From Faecalimonas sp. (GTDB lineage Bacteria > Bacillota > Clostridia > Lachnospirales > Lachnospiraceae), in the NCBI GenBank assembly GCA_029264305.1, contig JARICA010000022.1:1-64000 (forward strand): 64,000 bases of DNA. The letters run 5' to 3'. The translations under genes and the position numbers were made by a program. How positions within the stretch are numbered: the first letter of the stretch is position 1; each line of letters starts with the position of its first letter. The notes under the pieces are model-generated. The model was not told where the DNA came from. It worked only from the letters and a program-made list of their open reading frames with translations, and did not search any database. Shown in pieces: positions 25,300-34,691 of this stretch.

Positions 25300-26363
25300 T
25301 ATCTTCCCACCTTTAATTTGGTAAATAATTTTGTGTTTTTCGTCTTTACATAAGTAATTGTTTTTGCCTCTAAATAAGTGAGGAATGTACAATGCCATTT
25401 AATTGGCAATAATAATATTTTCATATATAAAGAACGAGGTTTTGCTAATTTACCCATTTCATTAATTCTTGGATTTTTCAACATTTTCTTAATTTCTTTT
25501 TTCTTTTCTTTCGCTGTCATATCACATTTTGGATTTGTAATATTTTCTACACAACCCACAAAACGTTCCATATAACGTCTAGCAATCATTTCCATACTCT
25601 CAGGACCGCCAACTTTCCATTCCTTATACAAGTTTACCATCCATCCATGTTCTTCCTCACGTTTCTCATACATACCTGGTCTATATGCTGCTGTTTCAGA
25701 CTCTGTTCGTGCTCTAAGGAAATGATAATACTGTTTAGAAGTCACCGTAACTCTTTCTACATTTCTTACTACACTAACATTAAATGGAAAATCATCCCAA
25801 AATGTTGTTGGAAAACGCAAATTATTTTCCATAACATATTTTGCTTCAAATAACTTATTCCATGGTGTATATAAAAGATTTTTATCAAATAACTTATAAG
25901 CATTTCTTCTAAAAGTTTCTTTATTTGGATAAACCGCATCTTCTACTACATAATTATCAGTCATAAACTGACCATTCCCAATAAATGTATCAATATAAAA
26001 TCCAGCCACAACAAGTTGTGCATTATCACGTTTCGCAAGATTATACATATCTTCTAACATAGTTGGTTCTGCCCAATCATCAGAATCAAGAAAATAGAAA
26101 TACTCTCCTTTCGCCATTTCAATCGCCATGTTTCTGGCACTTGGAGCACCACCATTTTCTTTATGAATAACATGAATTCTTTCATCTTTTTCAGCATAGG
26201 CATCACAAATCTCACCACTTTTATCTGGTGTTCCATCATCCACAATTAAAAATTCCCATTCTTTTAATGTTTGTGCTTGAATACTCTCAATAGCTTTTCC
26301 CACATATTCTTCTACCTTATATACTGGCATAATGATACTTACTTTTATATTACTATTTCCCAT
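25299..26363 (-). CDS. Glycosyltransferase family 2
   Basis: 354 aa. GT-A fold with VSIIMPVYKVEEYV, LIVDDGTPD, NGGAPSARN and DSDDW, the residues that bind nucleotide-sugar and metal. The C-terminus is basic and carries an amphipathic stretch (LYMKILLLPIKWHC) that may touch the membrane. AGGAG is 8 nt before ATG 26363; an earlier ATG at 26369 is too close to the site. It lies between glf and the next GT2, and is coupled to the latter by a TAATG overlap. Because glf is adjacent, a galactofuranosyl donor is possible for one of the two enzymes, but this is a guess. Confidence 0.9.
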   Translation of the reverse strand: MGNSNIKVSIIMPVYKVEEYVGKAIESIQAQTLKEWEFLIVDDGTPDKSGEICDAYAEKDERIHVIHKENGGAPSARNMAIEMAKGEYFYFLDSDDWAEPTMLEDMYNLAKRDNAQLVVAGFYIDTFIGNGQFMTDNYVVEDAVYPNKETFRRNAYKLFDKNLLYTPWNKLFEAKYVMENNLRFPTTFWDDFPFNVSVVRNVERVTVTSKQYYHFLRARTESETAAYRPGMYEKREEEHGWMVNLYKEWKVGGPESMEMIARRYMERFVGCVENITNPKCDMTAKEKKKEIKKMLKNPRINEMGKLAKPRSLYMKILLLPIKWHCTFLTYLEAKTITYVKTKNTKLFTKLKVGR

Positions 26364-26374
26364 TTTCATTTCTC

Positions 26375-27475
26375 CTATGATAACTCTTTTTCTACTAACT
26401 GAAATGCAGATTCAATTACTTTGTCCATATCGTAATATTTGTATTCTGCCAAACGTCCACCCAAAATCAAATTGTTTTCCTTATCTGCCTTTTCTCTATA
26501 CTTTTGATATAATTCTTGATTCTTCTCATCATTAATTGGATAATATGGTTCCATTCCTTCTTTCCAATCTACCGGATATTCTTTTGTAATAACCGTTTTA
26601 TCCTGTGTACCGTATTCAAAATGTTTATGCTCAATCACACGTGTGTAAGGTGTTTCTCTATCTGTGTAGTTCACAACTGCCACCCCTTGATGATTTTCTT
26701 CATTTAACACTTCTGATTCAAAATGAAGACTTCTATATTCTAATTTTCCATAGCAAAAACCATAAAGAGAATCCAATGTTCCCGTATACAGCACTTTTTC
26801 TCCTAATGCATCATACTTCTCTTTATTTTCATTATAATCTACACCAAGTTCTACATCGCAACCTTCAAATAAAGCATCAATCAAAACATTATAACCACCA
26901 ATAGGAATACCTTGGTATAAGTCATTAAAGTAATTATTGTCATAAGTGTATCTAACAGGTAATCTTTTAATGATAAACGACGGAAGATCTTTACAGTCTC
27001 TTCCCCATTGCTTCTCGGTGTATCCCTTAATTAATTTCTTATAAATATCTTCTCCCACAAGACTAATAGCCTGTTCTTCAAGATTTTTTGGTTCTCCACT
27101 AATTGCTGAACGCTGTCTATCAATAATTTCTTTTGCTTCTTCTGGTGTTGCCACTCCCCACATCTTACTAAACGTATTCATATTAAATGGCATATTATAA
27201 ATTTCACCCTTATAATTTGCAATTGGCGAGTTTGTATAGCGGTTAAATTCAACTAATGAATTCACGAAATTCCATACCTTACGATTGCTTGTATGGAAAA
27301 TATGCGCACCATATTTATGCACATGAATTCCTTCCACATCTTCACAATAAATATTTCCACCTAATGTTTCTCTTTTTTCCACTACCAAGCACTTTTTCCC
27401 TTGTTTGTTTGCAAAATAAGCAAATGTTCCTGCAAACAAGCCTCCACCTACAATGACATAATCATATTTCTTCAT
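26375..27475 (-). CDS. glf: UDP-galactopyranose mutase
   Basis: 366 aa, the usual length. FAD-binding GGGLFAG at residues 9-15, the VEKRETLGGN block, and the flavin-site signature GAHIFHT. Further family blocks are KGYTEKQWGRD and RLPVRYTYDNNYFND. It converts UDP-galactopyranose to UDP-galactofuranose using reduced FAD in the cytoplasm. So the polymer of this locus probably contains Galf. Its ATG overlaps the stop of the sugar transferase gene (TAATG), with AAGGAG upstream. Confidence 0.96.
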   Translation of the reverse strand: MKKYDYVIVGGGLFAGTFAYFANKQGKKCLVVEKRETLGGNIYCEDVEGIHVHKYGAHIFHTSNRKVWNFVNSLVEFNRYTNSPIANYKGEIYNMPFNMNTFSKMWGVATPEEAKEIIDRQRSAISGEPKNLEEQAISLVGEDIYKKLIKGYTEKQWGRDCKDLPSFIIKRLPVRYTYDNNYFNDLYQGIPIGGYNVLIDALFEGCDVELGVDYNENKEKYDALGEKVLYTGTLDSLYGFCYGKLEYRSLHFESEVLNEENHQGVAVVNYTDRETPYTRVIEHKHFEYGTQDKTVITKEYPVDWKEGMEPYYPINDEKNQELYQKYREKADKENNLILGGRLAEYKYYDMDKVIESAFQLVEKELS

Positions 27476-28866
27476 TACTTATACTCCTTTTCATCATTTT
27501 CTGCTGCACGGAAAACATATTCCTGACTACCACCTGTTTTAAATGCCTCTGTACTATCTGATTTTAGCAATACAATAAATGTTTGAAAAATCAATTGAAT
27601 GTCTTTTAATATATTAAACTGTTCTATATACATCATATCCATAATAAGTTTATCTTTTGGGGTAGTATTATACTTTCCTGCGATCTGTGCATACCCAGTC
27701 AAACCAGCCTTTACACGAAGGCGATATCTAAATTCTGGTAGTTCTTTTTCATATTCATTTACATTTTCTAGCATTTCTGGACGCGGACCCACAAAACTCA
27801 TATCCCCTTTTAGTATATTTAATAATTGAGGGAGCTCGTCCATACGAATCTTTCTCAAAATTTTCCCCGGTTTCGTAATTCGATCATCATCATCTGTAAC
27901 AGAACGATTTTCCACATTTTCTTTCATCGTACGAAATTTATACACTTCAAAAACACGTCCATTCAATGTAGCACGTTTCTGTTTAAAGAAAATTTTTCCT
28001 CCATCGTATGCTTTAATTGCAATCGCACTTACAATCCAAATCGGTGATGTTAAAATCCCCAACACAATAGCAAGTCCCATATCTAACAATTTCTTTGCTA
28101 TTCTCTGTTCCATTGTCCAAGTTTTTACATTTGCATTCAAAACAGAGACATCATCTAAAAGATAATACTTGGCATTCATCTCTACAATGTCCTCTATTTC
28201 TGGATTAAAATAAATATTTATTTTATTTTTATAGCAGTATTGTACGATTTTGCTTCTTTCCACAATAGGAACATCCTGAATAAATACAGTATTTACTTTA
28301 TCCATTGTTTCCCATATTGCACTATCCTTGTAGTCTAGAATATAATCAATTTTATATTGCTTTTTAAAACGCAATAAAGCCCGAACAATACAATCTAAAC
28401 TTTGTTGAGAAGAAGTGATGATACAACAACTTTCAGGATCATGTATTTTGAAGAATAATGCATTTCCCGCATATGCAAATATAACAATAATAATAATCTG
28501 CACAATATATGTTATTATCAATGCCCCTATACTGCTCAATCTAAATGCCGAAATACTAGGCGTAATCGTATTCATAATCATTAATTGTAAATACACAACT
28601 GCATCTGTAAAAAATGTTGCCAAACTAATAGAATAAATAATGGGTTTGCTTTTTCTTCTTCCTATATCATACATCCCATAAATTCGCAAAAATAAAATTC
28701 CCACAATGATGAATGTTGTTATTGCAATTCCCATTGTTCTTGATAACCTTGCCAAAGGTGGATTCTCTTGCGATAAAACAATTATAAAAATTGCTAGCAA
28801 AGAAATATATAATATAGCCTTTATTAACAACCACATTGTCGCCTCAAATTTCCTTATCCAATACAT
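27475..28866 (-). CDS. Initiating sugar-1-phosphate transferase (polyprenyl phosphate, PF02397 type)
   Basis: 463 aa. Four to five hydrophobic segments and a central nucleotide-binding-like region precede the catalytic bacterial sugar transferase domain (about residues 270-460): IFFKQKRATLNGRVFEVYKF, RTM, LRKIRMDELPQLLNILKGDMSFVGPRPE and LTGYAQI. It links the first sugar phosphate to undecaprenyl phosphate at the inner face of the membrane and so starts each repeat unit. It is the first gene of a unit that continues to glf, two GT2 and the acyltransferase. Whether the sugar is Gal, Glc or a GlcNAc derivative cannot be told. Confidence 0.92.
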   Translation of the reverse strand: MYWIRKFEATMWLLIKAILYISLLAIFIIVLSQENPPLARLSRTMGIAITTFIIVGILFLRIYGMYDIGRRKSKPIIYSISLATFFTDAVVYLQLMIMNTITPSISAFRLSSIGALIITYIVQIIIIVIFAYAGNALFFKIHDPESCCIITSSQQSLDCIVRALLRFKKQYKIDYILDYKDSAIWETMDKVNTVFIQDVPIVERSKIVQYCYKNKINIYFNPEIEDIVEMNAKYYLLDDVSVLNANVKTWTMEQRIAKKLLDMGLAIVLGILTSPIWIVSAIAIKAYDGGKIFFKQKRATLNGRVFEVYKFRTMKENVENRSVTDDDDRITKPGKILRKIRMDELPQLLNILKGDMSFVGPRPEMLENVNEYEKELPEFRYRLRVKAGLTGYAQIAGKYNTTPKDKLIMDMMYIEQFNILKDIQLIFQTFIVLLKSDSTEAFKTGGSQEYVFRAAENDEKEYK

Positions 28867-28901
28867 CCTATCTCACCAATCCTATCACAATATTACTCTT
28901 T

Positions 28902-28930
28902 ATTATATATGATATTGCAATTTTTCACAA
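28902..28930 (-). promoter_or_regulatory. Promoter of the sugar transferase-glf unit
   Basis: Minus strand: -35 TTGTGA (28925-28930), 17-bp spacer, -10 TATAAT (28902-28907), about 35 bp before the start at 28866. Confidence 0.72.
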
Positions 28931-29084
28931 GATTTTTTCGTAACCTCTTGTAATATTTCTGTAATATTTCTTTTTATACCATATAGTCCAACAAAATCAA
29001 AAAGAATTCAATTACTTAGCAATTAAACATACTTCTATATTGCCTACGTATCGAATTCCTTTATTTTTATATCTACACTTTCCT

Positions 29085-30095
29085 TTACGATCCATTTTTA
29101 TCCATGATCTGACGACATTTTGATAATGCAATCATCACACCATACATTCTAATTCTCAAAAGCCTATACAAAATTTTATCTTTTTTGGATAACTCCTTAA
29201 TATAAGGATTTTTATAAATACACGGAAACTTTTCTAGTACATATTTCTTAAATTGTGGCAAACAAGGGTTTTTTCTATCATTAAGCACAATTTCTTTTGA
29301 TGGAATAAAATATCCATTTTCAAAAACAAGATACTCTAATTCTTTTCTATATTTTTCAAATAACCCTTTTTCTTTATAAAACAAAAGTACACTATCCAAC
29401 ATTTCTGTTCGGTCTTTATAATTCCTAAAAAAATCTGTACTATGCATAATTGAACCACCTCTCTGTAAATAAAAATACAAAGTTTCTTTCAAATACACCA
29501 CCTTGCTTGCAACTCCCAACAATTTGGGGATCGTCCCTAAATCTTCATAATGTTTCTCAACTGGAAATTTCAAATTATTTCTCTCCCAAAATTCTTTACG
29601 AAATAACTTGTTGCAAGCACTACATGATTTACTTATAAGTCGAGGTTCTTTTGTAGCTGATAGCACTGTATTTTCTTCAAAAGGCATTGAAAAAGTTTTT
29701 GTTGCATTTGTTTCTTCATCCACACTCATATAATCGAACATAACAACATCTGCTCGATTCTTTTCTGCCACTTCTACTGTCCTCTCAATTAATTTTTCGT
29801 CTATCCAATCATCACTATCTACAAATAGTAAATATTTTCCTGTAGCTTTTTCTATTCCTTCATTTCTCGCGTCACTTAATCCACCATTTTTTTTATGAAT
29901 AGTAACAATTCTCGAATCTTTATCCGCATACACATCACACATTATTCCACATTTATCTGGCGATCCATCATCTACAAGTATAATCTCTATATCCGAACAA
30001 GTTTGTTGTTGAATACTTGTTATACACTTATCTAAATAATTCTCAACTTTATAAACTGGAACAATTACACTTACTATAGACATATTTCTCTCCAT
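29085..30095 (-). CDS. Glycosyltransferase family 2
   Basis: 336 aa. VSVIVPVYKVENYLDKC, ILVDDGSPDKCG, NGGLSDARN and FVDSDDWID give a clear GT-A domain; the C-terminal 120 residues are helical. It is the third gene of the unit that begins with the polymerase (32687). An alternative ATG at 30083 has its own GGAGAG, so the mature N-terminus could be four residues shorter. Substrates unknown. Confidence 0.9.
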   Translation of the reverse strand: MERNMSIVSVIVPVYKVENYLDKCITSIQQQTCSDIEIILVDDGSPDKCGIMCDVYADKDSRIVTIHKKNGGLSDARNEGIEKATGKYLLFVDSDDWIDEKLIERTVEVAEKNRADVVMFDYMSVDEETNATKTFSMPFEENTVLSATKEPRLISKSCSACNKLFRKEFWERNNLKFPVEKHYEDLGTIPKLLGVASKVVYLKETLYFYLQRGGSIMHSTDFFRNYKDRTEMLDSVLLFYKEKGLFEKYRKELEYLVFENGYFIPSKEIVLNDRKNPCLPQFKKYVLEKFPCIYKNPYIKELSKKDKILYRLLRIRMYGVMIALSKCRQIMDKNGS

Positions 30096-30097
30096 TT

Positions 30098-31204
30098 CTA
30101 TTCTTCTCCAATGATAGACTTATAATTTTCCTCTTGTTTTTTTAAATCATAGCAAGATTTGCATCCTTGTAACACATTATCTTCCCTAGAATATTCTTTT
30201 TCTTGTTGTATACATCTAACCCAAACATCTACCGATTTATTAATTGGCAAAAATCTAGCCTCTTTTGTTAATTTTACCTCATCCGTTATTTTATTACTAA
30301 AAATACATTTCAATCCTGTTCCTTGAGCTTCTACCCCTACTATAGGCAATCCTTCAAAATTAGATGGTAATAAAAACATATCCATCATTTGATACAATTC
30401 ACTCACATCACTGCGCCAGCCTAAGAAAAAAATTTTATCCATTAATTTCCACTGTTTTACCATTTCTTTTATTTTATCGTAATTCTTTCCTTCGCCTATC
30501 AAAAGAAGTCGTGCTGATGGTTCTTTCTTAACTAACGCATCAAATATTCTAATCAGATATGTATGATTTTTTTGATAAACAAAATTCCCTATATGGCCTA
30601 AGACTAAACATTCCTCCAAATTATATTTTTTCCTCAAACGTTCTCTTAACTCTTTGTCAAATTTAAATTTATCTAGATCTACTGCATTATATATCATCTT
30701 AAATGCAGAAGAATCCACCACTTCAGAAGGAAATAGCCAGTATCCCGCTGCTTTTGAACAACCATAATATTGATTAGCATACCTATAGAGAAATAACTTA
30801 GCAAAATTATGCACACAATCTAATAACTTCCTTTTCCAAAAACATTCACAATCGTTTCCACTAGAATGACTATGTATAGCTCTTTTAGGTATTCCTGCTT
30901 TGTACGCTACATATGGTCCTATAATACTTATTGCAGTAGATATATTAAAATACGTCATATCATATTCTTTTTCTTTCAACAATTCTAATATCTGTCTATA
31001 TTGTTTTATCGGATGTTTTAAATTTGCAACCTCATATAAATCCGAATTACATTCTTTTAATTCTTGTTCTAATTTATAATTTTTATGATTGGTCAAAAAA
31101 TCAATTTTCACTTTGTCAGATCTTACACTTTTAGCAAAATTCAATAGATATTTATCAATTCCACCTGCTTGTCCATCTATAATAAATCCTATTAAAACTT
31201 TCAT
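30098..31204 (-). CDS. Glycosyltransferase family 4 (GT-B fold)
   Basis: 368 aa. The N-terminal half starts MKVLIGFIIDGQAGGIDKYLL, typical of EpsF/CapM-like enzymes; the C-terminal half has LGHIGNFVYQKNH, LLLIGEGKNYDKIK, FFLGWRSDV and the EX7E-like SNFEGLPIVGVEAQ motif. It should transfer a sugar from a nucleotide donor with retention. It lies between the polymerase and a GT2 with gaps of 61 and 2 nt. Confidence 0.9.
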   Translation of the reverse strand: MKVLIGFIIDGQAGGIDKYLLNFAKSVRSDKVKIDFLTNHKNYKLEQELKECNSDLYEVANLKHPIKQYRQILELLKEKEYDMTYFNISTAISIIGPYVAYKAGIPKRAIHSHSSGNDCECFWKRKLLDCVHNFAKLFLYRYANQYYGCSKAAGYWLFPSEVVDSSAFKMIYNAVDLDKFKFDKELRERLRKKYNLEECLVLGHIGNFVYQKNHTYLIRIFDALVKKEPSARLLLIGEGKNYDKIKEMVKQWKLMDKIFFLGWRSDVSELYQMMDMFLLPSNFEGLPIVGVEAQGTGLKCIFSNKITDEVKLTKEARFLPINKSVDVWVRCIQQEKEYSREDNVLQGCKSCYDLKKQEENYKSIIGEE

Positions 31205-31265
31205 CGCCTTTTCCTTTCTTTTATAACTCTCAACTGACTATATTTTAATTGCTAAAATTTCCACT

Positions 31266-32687
31266 CTAAATCATATCTTTATTTTTAATCTCAACCAATC
31301 TCATTAGCCATCCCAAATAACACCACAAAACAATGCATCCTATTGAATTCGTATATGTACCTTCAAGCAAAAACATCATAGAACACACAACTGCTGCTAT
31401 ACAAGCTAGCATTGTCACTCCCACTCTATATTGTTCTCCATCCAATTTCCATATTGTTCTAAATACTTTTACTACCGCACAAATTGTAAAAACAAGAAAT
31501 ATAACAAATCCAACAACACCTTGATATACTAAAACATTTAAGAATCCATTATGCATACTTCCAAAAACACCATGATCATTTTTTACCACATAGGTATCAG
31601 GTAATTTTTTTTCAGTATACGGAACAAATGTAACATATCCAGTACCAAAAATTGGTGATGTTTTTAATACCTCCATTCCACTTTTCCAAATAGAAAATCT
31701 TCGATTACTTGGATCTGCTTTGATATCCTCTTCTCTTCCTATTTTTTCATCTTCAATTTCTTCTTCTGAATCAACTTCTTTTTCTGCGAAAAAGTTTTTA
31801 CTCATAAATGGATATACTACATTATTATAAGATATTCTAACTGCCTTCATTCCAATAACAAGTAATACACAAACAAAAAAAACAACAGCTAAATCTATAA
31901 CCCGCTTTTTGCTCTTCCTCATATCACTTTCCTTTTTCAGTAATAGTGTATACAAATAAAATCCTACAGATATAAGAAGTGTCACTTTTCCTGTTCTTGA
32001 ATCAGAAAATACTATATACAAAAATTGAACTACAATATTTATAATATATATCACTTTGATTTTCCTTGATTGTTTTTGCAGAAAATAAAAAGACAAAATA
32101 ATAGAGATAACACCTATAACCGCTCCATAATTAGGGTCTGTGTATACCCCCCATAATCTTCCCCAAACAAATCCTTGTATAATCCTTTGACCATTAGACT
32201 CAAACATCAAAATTCTCGAATATCTCATAAACATGAGTACAACACTCACAATCGCTGCAAAAAAACTATAATATATAATTAGTTTTGATATTAATTTAAA
32301 TTCCCATTGATATTTTTCTACTTTTTCATCCTTCTTTTTTACATATAACAAAAGCATTTGGAAACTTGTCCATACAAACCATTTTGCATTCTCAACAACT
32401 CCAAATTCCATATTTAATACTGTCGAAATTCCAAAACTTATACAAAATATAAGCAATAAAAATAAATATGGCATTCCTATATATGCTTTCCAATGTATTA
32501 TTCTTTCAACTATCAATATACTTCCTAGCGCAAATGTTATAGCTACTAATAAAGACATTACTGGCTTTCCAAATACAAATGAATTAAATGTAGTTATCGC
32601 TAAAAGCAAATAACTTATTTTAAAAGAACATTCCATAAAATCCAACACTTTATCTGACAACGATGATTGTGACGTACTCTTTTCCAT
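31266..32687 (-). CDS. Wzy-like polysaccharide polymerase (O-antigen ligase/polymerase family)
   Basis: 473 aa with 10-12 membrane segments and one large external loop (about residues 300-390) that contains RFSIWKSGMEVLKTSPIFGTG and HNGFLNVLVYQG, the pattern of the Wzy_C family. It polymerises lipid-linked repeat units on the outer side of the membrane. AGGAAGGA precedes ATG 32687 by 9 nt, and a near-perfect promoter lies at 32735-32763. It heads a unit with one GT4 and one GT2. Confidence 0.87.
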   Translation of the reverse strand: MEKSTSQSSLSDKVLDFMECSFKISYLLLAITTFNSFVFGKPVMSLLVAITFALGSILIVERIIHWKAYIGMPYLFLLLIFCISFGISTVLNMEFGVVENAKWFVWTSFQMLLLYVKKKDEKVEKYQWEFKLISKLIIYYSFFAAIVSVVLMFMRYSRILMFESNGQRIIQGFVWGRLWGVYTDPNYGAVIGVISIILSFYFLQKQSRKIKVIYIINIVVQFLYIVFSDSRTGKVTLLISVGFYLYTLLLKKESDMRKSKKRVIDLAVVFFVCVLLVIGMKAVRISYNNVVYPFMSKNFFAEKEVDSEEEIEDEKIGREEDIKADPSNRRFSIWKSGMEVLKTSPIFGTGYVTFVPYTEKKLPDTYVVKNDHGVFGSMHNGFLNVLVYQGVVGFVIFLVFTICAVVKVFRTIWKLDGEQYRVGVTMLACIAAVVCSMMFLLEGTYTNSIGCIVLWCYLGWLMRLVEIKNKDMI

Positions 32688-32734
32688 TTATTTATTCCTT
32701 CCTCATACATCTTTGTTTTTACATATCGCTTTTC

Positions 32735-32763
32735 ATTATATCATCAGTTTTTTATTTATTCAA
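32735..32763 (-). promoter_or_regulatory. Promoter of the polymerase unit
   Basis: Minus strand: -35 TTGAAT (32758-32763), 17-bp spacer, -10 TATAAT (32735-32740), about 48 bp before the wzy-like start. Confidence 0.8.
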
Positions 32764-33560
32764 CCCTATCGTTATTCTTTAGGTATGTGGCTTCTTTTAC
32801 TTTCACTTTCCTTAAACAGTTTTCATCACATATTTTTCCATACTCAGAAAATTTCATTCCTCTATAATCTATCAGATTTCAAACCCACTACCAACAAATC
32901 GTGTCTCCTTCTTTTTCTTCCATAACATTTTTAACAATTTCAGATTTTTTCATAAAAACAATAAATGTCTGTCTATTTTTTCTTTTTGTATCTTGTTATG
33001 AAGTTCGTTCACATTTTTATCATTGTAAGCATAACACTTTCAGCGAAAAGATTTAATATACCTCGACTTAAACATCTCGGAAATTACATATCCTGCTTCA
33101 ACTCTTTAAAAGAACCTTCTGCTTAAATACTCCTATTTGTTCCGAAAAGAATTCTTTCGTCAGATATATGGAGCAGAACAGACACTACGAAGTCAAACAA
33201 ACGTAGCGTGATCAAGCACTAGTTCTCGCTCTAAAAGATACATGAAATTAATATCTCATTTACAGTTAAACTTCATAGAATAAGAGGAATAGTCATCATT
33301 CATGTAAGAACACAAAACAATCTTCAAAAAAATTCTTGGCAAAATTATATTTATTCTTTCATAAATAAAATATAAACCAGTTAAATCCACAATCTCCATA
33401 AAACCGACTCAGTAATCGCACAGAATTACCTACTGGAATGATTGTTTCTAAATTTGAAAGAAGCTTTAGTGTATTAAGATGCAAAAACTCTTTCGAATCT
33501 GACAATAGAACAGAATCTCAGTAAGCCCTGACATTTAACCAAAAACATTTTATTAAACTC
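32764..33560 (-). other. Gene-free stretch of about 800 bp, probably decayed coding sequence
   Basis: No intact gene is visible on either strand. The minus strand holds short open pieces in changing frames (for example about 32980-33100 and 32770-32870) with a coding-like amino acid mix such as KNVNELHNKIQKEKIDRH, ended by scattered stops. No RNA gene, riboswitch or long hairpin was recognised. I read it as a gene that has decayed between rmlB and the polymerase unit. Confidence 0.35.
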
Positions 33561-33564
33561 AACA

Positions 33565-33601
33565 AACAACCAGCAGTACCTCATTTCTACTGCTGGTTGT
33601 T
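33565..33601 (-). terminator. Terminator after rmlB
   Basis: Perfect 14-bp stem AACAACCAGCAGTA/TACTGCTGGTTGTT with a 9-nt loop, starting right after the stop codon. The T-run behind it is weak. Confidence 0.75.
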
Positions 33602-33602
33602 A

Positions 33603-34679
33603 TTATTTATACATATCTTCATAATATTTCTTGTACTCACCACTTGTCACGTTTCGCATCCAATCTTCATGCTCAAAAAACCATTTGATTGTCAACTTAA
33701 TTCCTTCTGTAAACATTGTATCTGGTTCCCATCCCACTTCTTCTTTAATTTTACCAGGAGCAATTGCATAACGTCTATCATGCCCTTTTCTATCTTCTAC
33801 ATAAGTAATCAAGTCCCTACTAATTAATTTTTTTCTAGAATCTGTATCAGGAAGCATTTCCTGCAAAGTATCTAAAATAATATAAATTATTTCGATATTC
33901 CTTTTTTCATTATGCCCACCAATATTATATGTTTCAAACAGTTTCCCTTTTTCCTGAACCATATCAATTCCTTTTGCATGGTCTTCAACATAAAGCCAAT
34001 CTCTAACGTTCTTTCCATCTCCGTACACAGGTAATTTTTTACCTTGTAGCGCATTATTTATGATTAACGGAATAAGTTTTTCTGGAAATTGATATGGTCC
34101 ATAATTGTTACTGCAATTTGTGATATTAGCTGGAAATTTATATGTGTCCATATAAGCTTTTACCAACATATCTGCTGATGCCTTACTCGCTGAATACGGA
34201 CTATGTGGATTATATGGTGTTGTTTCATAAAAATATTCGCCTTCATTTTCTAATGAACCATATACTTCATCAGTTGATACATGAAGGAACTTTTTATCTT
34301 CTTTAAAAGTACCACCCTCTAATTCCCATGCCGCTTTTGCTGCATTTAACATAACAAGTGTTCCTAACACATTTGTTTTTACAAAGACTTCTGGGTTTTT
34401 AATACTTCTATCCACATGACTTTCAGCAGCAAAATGCACAACTCTATCTATATCATTTTCCTCAAAAATCTCATTGATTACATCCGTATCACAAATATCC
34501 GCTTTAACAAATGTATAATTTTCTCTATCTTCTATACTTCTCAAATTTTCTAGGTTTCCTGCATATGTCAATTTATCAACATTAATAATCCGAATAGTAT
34601 CACCGTATTTTTCAAACATATAATGGATATAATTCGAACCAATAAATCCTGCTCCACCTGTCACTAAATATGTTCTCAT
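33603..34679 (-). CDS. rfbB: dTDP-glucose 4,6-dehydratase
   Basis: 358 aa. NAD-binding TGGAGFIGSN at residues 7-16, THVSTDEVYGS-type active-site block (VSTDEVYGS), and the catalytic YSASKAS. NNYGPYQFPEKLIP and RDWLYVEDHAKG are specific for RmlB among extended short-chain dehydrogenases. It makes dTDP-4-keto-6-deoxyglucose, the precursor of rhamnose and many amino- and deoxy-sugars. RmlA, RmlC and RmlD are not in the window; the adjacent NTP transferase is not a typical RmlA. It ends at a strong hairpin. Confidence 0.95.
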   Translation of the reverse strand: MRTYLVTGGAGFIGSNYIHYMFEKYGDTIRIINVDKLTYAGNLENLRSIEDRENYTFVKADICDTDVINEIFEENDIDRVVHFAAESHVDRSIKNPEVFVKTNVLGTLVMLNAAKAAWELEGGTFKEDKKFLHVSTDEVYGSLENEGEYFYETTPYNPHSPYSASKASADMLVKAYMDTYKFPANITNCSNNYGPYQFPEKLIPLIINNALQGKKLPVYGDGKNVRDWLYVEDHAKGIDMVQEKGKLFETYNIGGHNEKRNIEIIYIILDTLQEMLPDTDSRKKLISRDLITYVEDRKGHDRRYAIAPGKIKEEVGWEPDTMFTEGIKLTIKWFFEHEDWMRNVTSGEYKKYYEDMYK

Positions 34680-34691
34680 TTTCGCTTTCCC

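Noticed and set aside
32713-32925. 70-codon plus-strand frame
   Set aside because: It overlaps the promoter of the polymerase unit and has no ribosome site or family resemblance.
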